A stretch of 8,708 nucleotides of DNA, taken from positions 1 through 8,708 of the forward strand of contig JAQTSH010000057.1 of NCBI GenBank assembly GCA_028711405.1, given 5' to 3'. This document shows, piece by piece, positions 1 to 6,802 of this stretch. This stretch comes from Methanoregula sp. (GTDB lineage Archaea; Halobacteriota; Methanomicrobia; Methanomicrobiales; Methanospirillaceae). Within the stretch, counting starts at the first letter, position 1; every line of letters starts with the position of its first letter. Both the position numbers and the translations under genes were made by a program. Under the pieces are notes generated by a model, which was not told the DNA's origin, made no database searches, and saw only the letters and a program-made list of their open reading frames with translations.

Positions 1-1
1 C

Positions 2-529
2 CGGATCACTGACGAGGATGTCCGTAACTGGCTCACCGTGTCACGTGAAGCGATCGTGATCGAGGCACGGGAGCACGTGAAGAGGGTACGGGAGTATGCC
101 TGCACCATCCTCGGCGTCATTTCCGGACACGATCGGGCAATCTACTTCCAGATCGGCGATGGCGCGATCGTGGCTGGCACCGGACCCGATTACCAGACGA
201 TCTTCTGGCCCGAACAGGGCGAGTACGCGAACACGACTTTTTTTATCACGGACGAACAGTTCCTTGACCGCCTGCACGTTCACCACGACACATCCCCCGA
301 TGAAGTCGCGGTCTTCACGGATGGATTGCAGAACCTCGTGCTCTCGTTCGCAAAGAGGACCGCTCACGCCGGTTTCTTTGTCCCGCTCTTTGGTGCGCTG
401 CGAAAGGACCCGGAGAACGGCTTTTCGGATTTTTCCGCACAGCTGGCAGGATTTCTCTCAAGAAACGACATCAGCGCGAGAAGCGACGATGACAAGACCC
501 TCATCCTTGCTCTTCGCATAGACGGGTGA
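2..529 (+). CDS. PP2C-family protein phosphatase, C-terminal part (5' end outside window)
   Basis: The reading frame is open to the left edge, so the N-terminus is missing; the GTG at 38 is probably internal. The visible part matches the PP2C_2-like phosphatases that partner TerY-type systems. It has an Ile-Gly-Asp-Gly motif (Asp at 158-160), the 'TDG' motif (Asp at 320-322) and a late Asp-Asp-Asp-Lys cluster (485-496), the usual places for metal-coordinating acids in the Mn/Mg-dependent PP2C fold. The segment GEYANTT followed by a hydrophobic strand, and the AH-GFF-P block, are typical of this subfamily. The expected activity is dephosphorylation of Ser/Thr phosphoproteins in the cytoplasm. 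The stop lies 3 bases before the kinase gene, so the two are very likely cotranscribed and act as an opposed kinase/phosphatase pair. The first metal-binding Asp of the fold would lie off-window, so catalytic completeness cannot be judged. Confidence 0.85.
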   Translation, partial: RITDEDVRNWLTVSREAIVIEAREHVKRVREYACTILGVISGHDRAIYFQIGDGAIVAGTGPDYQTIFWPEQGEYANTTFFITDEQFLDRLHVHHDTSPDEVAVFTDGLQNLVLSFAKRTAHAGFFVPLFGALRKDPENGFSDFSAQLAGFLSRNDISARSDDDKTLILALRIDG

Positions 530-532
530 ACC

Positions 533-2551
533 ATGACCTCTGTCCTCCTCACCCCGCTCTTCGATAGTTCCGGAACCCGGATCAGCCTCGGGAAGAAGAT
601 CGGGAGCGGCGGCGAAGGGGACGTATACGAGATCCTCCCCCCGCACACAAACGTCGTCGCTAAGATCTACCATAAACCGCTGTCTACAGAGAAGCAGGAG
701 AAACTGCTCCTGATGGTGCGGGGGTGCAACGAAGAGCTCAAAGGCATCTCGGCGTGGCCCACGGACGTGCTCTACGCCCGGCATGGCGGGCAGATCGTGG
801 GATTCGTCATGCCGAAGATCGCCGATTACGAACCGGTGCACACGGTATACGGACCGACGCAGAGAAAAGAGGTCTTCCCCCATGCAGACTGGCGGTTTCT
901 CGTCCGGACGGCAAAGAACCTCGCTGCCGCGTTCTTTGTGATCCACAAGTTCGGGTACGTGATCGGGGACGTGAACGAGGGCAATATCCTCGTGAACGAC
1001 CTGGCATGTGTCCGGCTGATCGACTGCGACTCGTTCCAGGTCCGGGCAAACGACAGGCTCTACTACTGCGAGGTTGGCGTCGCCCAGTTCACCCCGCCCG
1101 AGATCCAGCACTCGAAGGATTTCCATATGGAGCGGACGGCAAACCACGACAATTTCGGGCTTGCGATCCTGATCTTCCAGCTCCTCTTCTTCGGCAGGCA
1201 TCCGTATTCGGGCGTCTACACGGGCACCGAGGACATGCCCATCGACAAAGCGATCGCTGAATTCCGGTTTGCGTACGGGAAGAATGCCCCGTCGAAATCG
1301 ATCGCCCCGCCACCGAACTCCGTCGGGTTATCGGTCGTTCCGTTCCAGCTTGCCGGGCTTTTTGAGTCTGCATTCGCGGAAGCCGGTACCCGTCCCACAG
1401 GAAGACCCGTTGCCGGGGACTGGTGGGATGCACTTGAGTTTCTTGAAAAGCGGATGCGGCGGTGCAGCGCGGACTCCGTGCACACCTACTACTCAGGACT
1501 CTCGGCGTGCCCGTGGTGCAAGCTCGAAGAGAGCTCCGGGATACTCCTGTTTTTGAGCGCTGACCGGATCACGAAGATCGATCTCAGGCGCGAGTGGCAG
1601 AAAGTGGAGGCGATCCCGCCGCCGGGGCAGATCCCGCCCATCAGCTCCTCGCACTTCCTATCCCGCCCGGTGCCCCTTTCCCCTGCGATAGAACGATCGC
1701 TTGACCTTCGCAGGTTCCGCCAGATCGCCGGCCTCGCGGTTCTTGCAGGCTACGCGGTGATGGTGCTCGGGGAGATGGTCACCGATTCACTCTCGGTGCT
1801 GCCCGTTGCGATTCTCGTTGCGGCACTGCTCCTCTACCCGGGCGCAGCAGACATGGAGAAGAGACGGAGAAAGGCGAATCTCGACAACGCACGGTACCTG
1901 TGGGACCTGTGGAACAAGAAATGGATCTCAGAGGCAGGGGATTTTGCGTTCCTCCAGCAGGCAAACCATCTCAGGGATCTCAAATGGAAATTTGAGTCCA
2001 TCGAACGGGGATACAGGAACGGACTCCTCGAACTTGAGCGGACGATCAAAGACCGGCAGCAGAAAAAATTCCTCGCGCGCTGCAGTATTGACACCTGCTC
2101 AAGTCCACGGATCGGTGACGGGTTAAAGAACATCCTGAAGTCGGCGGGGATCGCGACCGCTGCCGATATCACGCACAAGCGGTTACTGGGCATTCCCCAG
2201 CTCGACAACACCCTGACAAACGATCTGCTCGCGTGGCGGGACAAGATGGAAGGCAATTTCTTGTTCGACCCGTCACAGGGGATCGACCGATCCGATGTCC
2301 TCGCGCTCATCCACAAGTACCAGCCGATGATGAAACCCGTCGAGCGGGAGCTGCTGCATGGGATCCCAAAGCTGCACCGGATACAGGTGGATATCACAAA
2401 GAAACGGATCACGCTCCGTCCGGCAATTGAGAAGCGGGCGCGGGAGCTTTCCCAGGCTGAAGCGGATTTTGAAGTCTTTCGCTCAACCCCGGAAGAGCTC
2501 ATCAGGCGGGAGATCGAGGGTATCATTCATCCACGGCAGGTTCGCCGGTGA
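533..2551 (+). CDS. Atypical Ser/Thr protein kinase with zinc-knuckle, two TM helices and helix-hairpin-helix (TerY-P type kinase)
   Basis: 672 residues. The kinase domain covers about 15-300. It has a Gly-rich loop GSGGEG (24-29), a VAK lysine (K44), a catalytic loop in which HRD is replaced by IGD-VNEGN (D146, N151), a DFG replaced by D-C-D (D164), a TPPE activation-segment end (187-190) and a helix-F Asp (D206). All core catalytic residues are present, so it is probably active. After the kinase come C311, H317 and a CPWC pair (C326, C329), which look like a small zinc site. Two hydrophobic helices follow at about 397-413 and 419-437, then a charged coiled region and a helix-hairpin-helix-like segment (about 527-570, with GLKNILKSAGI and GIPQL). 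ATG at 533 is preceded by GGGTGA. It lies 3 bases after the PP2C gene. Order and family match TerY-P triads, whose vWA member would be upstream. The substrate is unknown, and the nucleic-acid or protein-binding role of the HhH is inference. Confidence 0.85.
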   Translation: MTSVLLTPLFDSSGTRISLGKKIGSGGEGDVYEILPPHTNVVAKIYHKPLSTEKQEKLLLMVRGCNEELKGISAWPTDVLYARHGGQIVGFVMPKIADYEPVHTVYGPTQRKEVFPHADWRFLVRTAKNLAAAFFVIHKFGYVIGDVNEGNILVNDLACVRLIDCDSFQVRANDRLYYCEVGVAQFTPPEIQHSKDFHMERTANHDNFGLAILIFQLLFFGRHPYSGVYTGTEDMPIDKAIAEFRFAYGKNAPSKSIAPPPNSVGLSVVPFQLAGLFESAFAEAGTRPTGRPVAGDWWDALEFLEKRMRRCSADSVHTYYSGLSACPWCKLEESSGILLFLSADRITKIDLRREWQKVEAIPPPGQIPPISSSHFLSRPVPLSPAIERSLDLRRFRQIAGLAVLAGYAVMVLGEMVTDSLSVLPVAILVAALLLYPGAADMEKRRRKANLDNARYLWDLWNKKWISEAGDFAFLQQANHLRDLKWKFESIERGYRNGLLELERTIKDRQQKKFLARCSIDTCSSPRIGDGLKNILKSAGIATAADITHKRLLGIPQLDNTLTNDLLAWRDKMEGNFLFDPSQGIDRSDVLALIHKYQPMMKPVERELLHGIPKLHRIQVDITKKRITLRPAIEKRARELSQAEADFEVFRSTPEELIRREIEGIIHPRQVRR

Positions 2552-2583
2552 TACGCTCCGGTTTTAGGATCTGATCTACCCAA

Positions 2584-2594
2584 TCTTTTTTTAA
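2584..2594 (+). terminator. T-run terminator after the PP2C-kinase operon
   Basis: Seven consecutive T residues (2586-2592) lie about 35 bases downstream of the kinase stop, with no strong hairpin before them. Oligo-T signals of this kind end transcription in archaea. The same AT-rich stretch could instead contribute to a promoter for the gene at 2702. Confidence 0.45.
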
Positions 2595-2642
2595 TGAACA
2601 CGCAGCAGGAATTAATGTAGAGCCGGAAGAAACAGGCAGGTT

Positions 2643-2667
2643 GGCGGAGGGGGCTTTATCCCTCGCC
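2643..2667 (+). repeat. Imperfect inverted repeat in the leader of the hybrid kinase
   Basis: GGCGGAGGG (2643-2651) pairs with CCCTCGCC (2660-2667) with one bulged G, leaving a short GGCTTTAT-type loop. The hairpin sits about 25 bases upstream of the AGGTGA ribosome binding site (2692-2697) of the gene starting at 2702. It may be a 5'-UTR structure or chance pairing in GC-rich DNA; no function can be assigned. Confidence 0.35.
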
Positions 2668-2701
2668 GATCAGCTCAGAATCTCTCTTCGCAGGTGAACC
2701 C

Positions 2702-4966
2702 GTGGATACCAGTCCCCACTCCCCAAATCCATCCCCCGAGAGGAAACGGAAGATCCTCTACATCGAAGATGATCGGGTTGACCAGATGGCGTTTATCCGG
2801 ACAAACCGGGAGCTGGGATACCCCTACGAGTACCAGATCGTCAGCTCCTGCAATGAGGCGAACGATGTTTTAACCCGGAGCACGTTTGATGCGATCGTGA
2901 GCGATTATAATCTCGGTGACGGCACGGTCTTTGATATCATCCACGAGATCCGCAAGCGATCGATTCCGCTCATCGTAATCACCGGTGCCGGAGACCAGGA
3001 GATCGCGGTCAAGGCACTGCAGAACGGGGCGGCAGACTATCTCGTGAAGGATCTCGAACGGTCGTACCTCCGGATGCTCGATTTGTCGGTGGAGCAGGCG
3101 ATCGCCAACATGGCACAGGAGCGCCTGTTACGGACGCTTGAGACGGCAGTCCAGCAGACCGAGACCGCAATCGCCATCACAGGAACGGATGGGAGAATCA
3201 CCTATATCAATGCAGGGCTTCTCGTCCAGACCGGGCGGAGCCGGGAGGAGATCATCGGCTCTTCGCTCTCCCGGTTGTTTCCGGATCTGGTGGTATATGA
3301 AACGGCATCCGCCACGGCAAAGAGCGGTGGGGTCTGGAACGGGGAAGTCAGCGCGAAGCGACAGGACGGCAGGGTGGGATTCCAGTATCTCACCCTCTCC
3401 TCGATCCTGGATGCAGAGGATTACCCGTTAGGATACCTGTGGGCATCGGTCGATATCACCCGGTTGAAGGAGGCGGAACAGGAGCTCGCGCTTGAGAAGG
3501 AGCATCTGGCGATCACGCTCGCGACGATCAACAACGGCGTCATCGCGACCGACGGGACCGGGCAGATCCTCTTCATCAATCCCTATGCACGAAACTTCTC
3601 CGCGATCCCGGGGGATGTGACCCGAAAGCCCCTCCTCGCGATCCTCCCCTTTAAAAATGCCGCGACTCATGAGCTGGTCCCTGAACTGAGCGGGACCGCC
3701 GGGTCAAAGAAGGAGGAGACCGAGGGGAGGTATCTCCTGACCCAGCCCGGAAATGGGGAGGATCGGCTCGTTGAACTGCAAAAGAACGCCCTGCCACTCC
3801 CTGATGGTTCGACGGGTCATGTGTTTGTCTTCCGGGATATCACCGACAGCGTACAGAGGGACGCCGAGCGCCAGCGGTTATCCCAGCTCGAATCACTGGG
3901 ACAGCTCGCCGGGGGGATCGCTCACGACCTGAACAATATCCTTGCGATCATCCTCTCGAATGTCCTGATGGCGCAGGAGGCATCGGAGGATTCACGGGTA
4001 GTCAGGGCACGTTTGCAAGCGGCGGAGAAGGCGATCGACCGGGCAAAGGCGCTCTCAAAACAGTTCCTTACCTTGTCGCCGGGCGGGGATCCTGTACGGG
4101 AGAAGGTGGATCTTGCCTCGTTTCTCCGGAGTGTGCCGGGGGGTTACATCAAAGGCGGTACAATTCAACTGAATTATGATATCGCGCCCCACCTTCCCGT
4201 TGTGTATGCCGATCCCGCTCAGTTGGGCATTGCCATCCACCAGGTCATAAAAAATGCGATTGAGGCGATGGATACCGCCGGGCACCTTATAATTCGTGCC
4301 TTCGCAGATGAGGGGGACGCGGAGACCGGGCGCCGGGTGGTGATAGAAATCTCAGATACCGGCGCCGGTATCCCCCCCGCGATAATGAACAGGGTTTTTG
4401 AACCCTACTTCACCACAAAGGACGAGATGCGGGGACTGGGGCTGACGATTGCCAATTCCATCATCATCAGGCATAACGGGTCGCTTCGCATTGAATCAAC
4501 CCCGGGTATCGGAACAACCGTGGTCATCTCGCTTCCGGTACTGGACGAACCGGTGGCGGCACGTGCTGCACCGGTGTCGCGATCACGGGGCAACCGGGTG
4601 CTCATCATGGATGATGAAGCGATGATCCTCGTGATGCTCGCGTTGATGCTCGAACCACTCGGGTACACGGTGGACAGTGCGCCTGACGGGGCGCATGCGG
4701 TCGCCCTCTTTGATGCAGCGCGGAGCACGGGCGGGCAGTATGCCCTTGTGATCCTTGACCTCCTCGTCCGTGGCGGGATGGGGGGTAAGGAGACGGTGAA
4801 GCTGCTCCGCGGGCGGGACCCCGATATCCCCATCCTGGTCTCGAGTGGGTACTCCCATGATCCGATCCTGGCAGATTATCAGCACTATGGATTCTCTGAT
4901 ACCCTGCCAAAACCCTACACGTTACAGGAATTACGGGACAAGGTGACGTTCTGGGCGCCGCTGTGA
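2702..4966 (+). CDS. Hybrid sensor histidine kinase, REC-PAS-PAS-HisKA-HATPase-REC
   Basis: 754 residues with no membrane segment or signal peptide, so cytoplasmic. The N-terminal receiver is at about 17-130 (acidic pair D23/D24, phospho-acceptor D68, T94, K116). PAS domains lie at about 145-255 and 265-383. The dimerisation/phospho-acceptor helix has GGIAHDLNN with H408. The HATPase has an N box around N518, G1 DTGAGIP (552-558), an F box FEPYFTTK (566-573) and G2 GLGL (578-581). The C-terminal receiver is at about 632-750 (D637/D638, D686, S714, K737). All phosphotransfer residues are present. The GTG start is supported by AGGTGA four bases upstream. The AHDLNN H-box resembles NtrB-like and other bacterial hybrid kinases, which suggests bacterial ancestry. 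The signal is unknown; neither PAS shows an obvious cofactor residue. There is no DNA-binding output, so the final target must be another protein. It stands alone and converges with the kinase/regulator pair to its right. Confidence 0.93.
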   Translation: MDTSPHSPNPSPERKRKILYIEDDRVDQMAFIRTNRELGYPYEYQIVSSCNEANDVLTRSTFDAIVSDYNLGDGTVFDIIHEIRKRSIPLIVITGAGDQEIAVKALQNGAADYLVKDLERSYLRMLDLSVEQAIANMAQERLLRTLETAVQQTETAIAITGTDGRITYINAGLLVQTGRSREEIIGSSLSRLFPDLVVYETASATAKSGGVWNGEVSAKRQDGRVGFQYLTLSSILDAEDYPLGYLWASVDITRLKEAEQELALEKEHLAITLATINNGVIATDGTGQILFINPYARNFSAIPGDVTRKPLLAILPFKNAATHELVPELSGTAGSKKEETEGRYLLTQPGNGEDRLVELQKNALPLPDGSTGHVFVFRDITDSVQRDAERQRLSQLESLGQLAGGIAHDLNNILAIILSNVLMAQEASEDSRVVRARLQAAEKAIDRAKALSKQFLTLSPGGDPVREKVDLASFLRSVPGGYIKGGTIQLNYDIAPHLPVVYADPAQLGIAIHQVIKNAIEAMDTAGHLIIRAFADEGDAETGRRVVIEISDTGAGIPPAIMNRVFEPYFTTKDEMRGLGLTIANSIIIRHNGSLRIESTPGIGTTVVISLPVLDEPVAARAAPVSRSRGNRVLIMDDEAMILVMLALMLEPLGYTVDSAPDGAHAVALFDAARSTGGQYALVILDLLVRGGMGGKETVKLLRGRDPDIPILVSSGYSHDPILADYQHYGFSDTLPKPYTLQELRDKVTFWAPL

Positions 4967-4970
4967 TGGA

Positions 4971-5016
4971 TGCCGGGGTTTCCTCCGTGTCCCGTCGGTC
5001 TGCGTTAACCCCGGCA
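4971..5016. repeat. Perfect 10-bp inverted repeat, 26-base loop, between convergent genes
   Basis: TGCCGGGGTT (4971-4980) and AACCCCGGCA (5007-5016) are exact reverse complements. The first arm begins four bases after the hybrid-kinase stop. The GC-rich stem could act as a transcript 3'-end structure for either strand, but no long T-run follows on either side (only four Ts at 5043-5046), so a classical intrinsic terminator is not evident. Confidence 0.6.
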
Positions 5017-5055
5017 CCGTGAACGGTTCAGCCTGAAGGTGCTTTTGACGATATG

Positions 5056-5075
5056 ACTCCGGGAGTGCTCACTCC
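5056..5075. repeat. Overlapping short palindromes before the response-regulator 3' end
   Basis: ACTCC-G-GGAGT (5056-5066) overlaps GGAGTG-CT-CACTCC (5062-5075). A third palindrome, ACCGT-GA-ACGGT, lies at 5016-5027. With the longer repeat at 4971-5016, the 128-base gap between convergent genes is largely palindromic. The loops are short, so these may be protein sites, a bidirectional 3'-end region, or a decayed repeat. Confidence 0.4.
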
Positions 5076-5094
5076 TGTCACGCCTACGGATCCT

Positions 5095-5511
5095 TCATTC
5101 ATCCGCTACTTCGCTCAGTGTCCAGTACAAACATAATGCCCTAATCACTTCGATGAACTGCTGGTAGTCGACGGGTTTGATCATATACCCGGCAATCCCC
5201 AGCTCGTAGGTCTGGATCTTGTCGTATTCTGCCCGTGAGGTGGTGAGGATGACGACCGGGATCCGCCGGATCTCTTCATCATTTTTCATAACGGATAAAA
5301 ATTCGATACCTCCCATCCTGGGCATGTTGAGATCGAGCAGGATGATCGTCGGCTTCTGGTTCTTTTTATCCCTGAGAAATTCCAGTGCCTCGACGCCGTT
5401 TTCGACATGATACAGGGGATTTCTCACGTTGAGATCCTTCAATGCCCGTTTGACGGACATCATATCGACAATATCATCCTCGACAAGAAGGATCGATTTT
5501 ATCGTTGTCAC
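5095..5511 (-). CDS. Single-domain response regulator (Rcp1-like CheY-type receiver)
   Basis: 138 residues from the chosen start, a stand-alone receiver with no output domain. Seen are the acidic pair D12/D13, the phospho-acceptor in LLDLNMPRMGG (D60), the conserved Thr (T90, LTTS) and the conserved Lys-Pro (K112). The long loops and C-terminal aromatic segment resemble Rcp1-type regulators that partner phytochrome-like kinases. The GTG start at 5511 is preferred: it overlaps the upstream kinase stop by 4 bases (GTGA), and GGGGGGTG (5518-5525 on this strand) sits 6 bases before it. The frame is open further upstream, with TTG at 5538 and ATG at 5529, which would add up to 9 residues not seen in the family. 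It is probably phosphorylated by the adjacent kinase and acts through protein contacts; its target is unknown. Confidence 0.9.
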   Translation of the reverse strand: MTTIKSILLVEDDIVDMMSVKRALKDLNVRNPLYHVENGVEALEFLRDKKNQKPTIILLDLNMPRMGGIEFLSVMKNDEEIRRIPVVILTTSRAEYDKIQTYELGIAGYMIKPVDYQQFIEVIRALCLYWTLSEVADE

Positions 5512-6623
5512 AGGCAACACCCCCCGCATCCCCCGCAAACTTCATCCGGTTCGGTAGCAGCCTGGGGAATAGTGAAGTAAAAGGTACTCCCCTTCCCGGG
5601 CTCGGATTCGATCCATATCTTTCCACCATTCGTCTCAACGATCTTCTTTACGATGGTAAGTCCGATGCCGGTGCTCTCGATATCGTCACGGGCATGGAGG
5701 GTCTGGAATATCTGGAAGACCAGATCATGGTATTTTTCTTCGATGCCAGGTCCATTGTCCGCGACAGAAAATTTCCAGAACTTCCCGTCGCTGATGCACC
5801 CGATATGTACCTCTCCTTCCTCCTTGTCCATGTACTTGATTGCATTTCCTATCAGGTTCGAGAAGACCTGGCGGAACCGGGTCTTCTCGTACTGGACACG
5901 GGGAAGGGGGGCATCGATAAGAATGCTGATATGTGAGGGAGGGGAGAGACTGTCAATCACTTCCTTTACCAGCAGGTTCGCGTTGATTGACTCCTTCTCT
6001 TTCGAGACCTTTCCCACACGTGAATACTCGAGGATCCCCTCGATCAGGCTCTGCATCCGGTTGACCCGGTTGACAAGAAGGTCCAGCTGGACTTTTCCGT
6101 CGTCGTCAAACTTGTCCTTATAGTCGGCATACAACCATTGGGAGAGTGAGGCAATCGCACGGAGGGGTGCCTTCAGGTCATGGGAGACGATATAGGCAAA
6201 GTCCCGGAGTTCGGCGTTCGCCATCTCGAGCTCGCGGATCAGCTGCGCGTTGGCATCCTCCATCCGTTTTCGTTCGCTGATATCCACGAAGGTCTCGATG
6301 AGTAGTTTCCTCCCCTCGATCGTGGTGCTTTTCACACTTTTTATAATGGAAATCTTTTCTCCACGGACGTTCAGGAGGATTCGCTCGGCATTGTCCACCG
6401 TGAATTTGAGATCGGTGATCGGGCATTTACCGACTTCAGCGGGGCAGACAAACTTATGACAGATCTGCCCGAGGACGATCTCCTCCGGAGCCCCGATGAC
6501 AGAGAGTGCCATCGGATTGGCATACTGGATCTGGTGTGTTTCTGCATCGATGATCAGGACTCCCGTCTGGAGCGTCTCGATCAGATTTTTAAGATACTCT
6601 TCGTTTTCAAATGCAACTTTCAT
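5508..6623 (-). CDS. PAS-domain sensor histidine kinase with Cys-rich PAS and Cys-Gly C-terminal tail
   Basis: 371 residues, no membrane helix, so a cytoplasmic sensor. The PAS domain is at about 5-118 and contains three clustered cysteines (C55, C60, C67, in ICHKFVCP and GKCP). After a short coiled linker (about 118-142) comes the H-box YIVSHDLKAPLR with H148, of the phytochrome-like kinase class. The HATPase follows with its N box (N256, N260), G1 DNGPGI (289-294), a FQIFQTL F-box-like segment (303-309) and G2 TGIGL (318-322). All catalytic motifs are intact. The last nine residues read CGGCGGCCL, an unusual tail beyond the normal end of the ATPase domain. The DNA encoding it also supplies the ribosome binding site of the overlapping response regulator, so the pair is translationally coupled. 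Three PAS cysteines, the Cys tail and the neighbouring peroxiredoxin cluster suggest a redox or metal signal, but this is inference. Confidence 0.93.
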   Translation of the reverse strand: MKVAFENEEYLKNLIETLQTGVLIIDAETHQIQYANPMALSVIGAPEEIVLGQICHKFVCPAEVGKCPITDLKFTVDNAERILLNVRGEKISIIKSVKSTTIEGRKLLIETFVDISERKRMEDANAQLIRELEMANAELRDFAYIVSHDLKAPLRAIASLSQWLYADYKDKFDDDGKVQLDLLVNRVNRMQSLIEGILEYSRVGKVSKEKESINANLLVKEVIDSLSPPSHISILIDAPLPRVQYEKTRFRQVFSNLIGNAIKYMDKEEGEVHIGCISDGKFWKFSVADNGPGIEEKYHDLVFQIFQTLHARDDIESTGIGLTIVKKIVETNGGKIWIESEPGKGSTFYFTIPQAATEPDEVCGGCGGCCL

Positions 6624-6678
6624 GGATATGTAACACCGGTAACTGTTCTTCTGATAGTGATTATTTTGTATGCCGGAT

Positions 6679-6686
6679 CTATAAAC
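6679..6686 (-). promoter_or_regulatory. Candidate TATA box for the PAS kinase/response regulator operon
   Basis: On the minus strand GTTTATAG, preceded by purine-rich CGGAAC resembling a BRE, lies about 56 bases upstream of the kinase ATG. Transcription would start near 6655 and give a leader of about 30 bases. A second AT-rich candidate, GATTATACG, lies around 6764-6773 on the same strand. Confidence 0.4.
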
Positions 6687-6745
6687 GTTCCGCTATGCTC
6701 GTGATCGCCCAACGCCCTGGTCACACGGAGGAAGTCCCATCTACG

Positions 6746-6759
6746 GACTGTCGCCAGTC
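6746..6759. repeat. Small perfect hairpin GACTG-TCGC-CAGTC
   Basis: A five-base stem with a four-base loop lies in the 179-base gap between the peroxiredoxin 3' end and the PAS kinase start. It lies beyond the T-run terminator in the direction of peroxiredoxin transcription, so it is unlikely to be that terminator's stem. It may fall in a long leader of the kinase operon if the distal TATA candidate is used. Confidence 0.25.
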
Positions 6760-6781
6760 AACTCACGTATAATCGACGGAA

Positions 6782-6792
6782 TAAAAAAAAGG
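6782..6792 (-). terminator. T8 terminator of the redox-stress operon
   Basis: On the minus strand the peroxiredoxin stop is followed after about 10 bases by CC and eight Ts (6783-6790). This is a strong archaeal oligo-T termination signal. It separates the redox cluster from the histidine kinase genes further along the same strand. Confidence 0.6.
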
Positions 6793-6802
6793 ATACCAGC
6801 CC

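Noticed and set aside
41..1201. Long minus-strand open frames opposite the PP2C and kinase genes (including 458-1201)
   Set aside because: They lie fully antisense to strongly supported genes and show no recognisable domain. Such shadow frames are expected in GC-rich coding DNA.
1834..2526. 230-codon minus-strand open frame within the kinase 3' half
   Set aside because: Composition is Ser/Arg-rich without motifs, and the + strand frame encodes a coherent TM and HhH region.
2591..2617. Direct repeat TTAATG (2591-2596 and 2612-2617), 21 bases apart, as a possible operator
   Set aside because: Six-base repeats in an AT-rich stretch occur by chance; no symmetry or further copies support a binding site.
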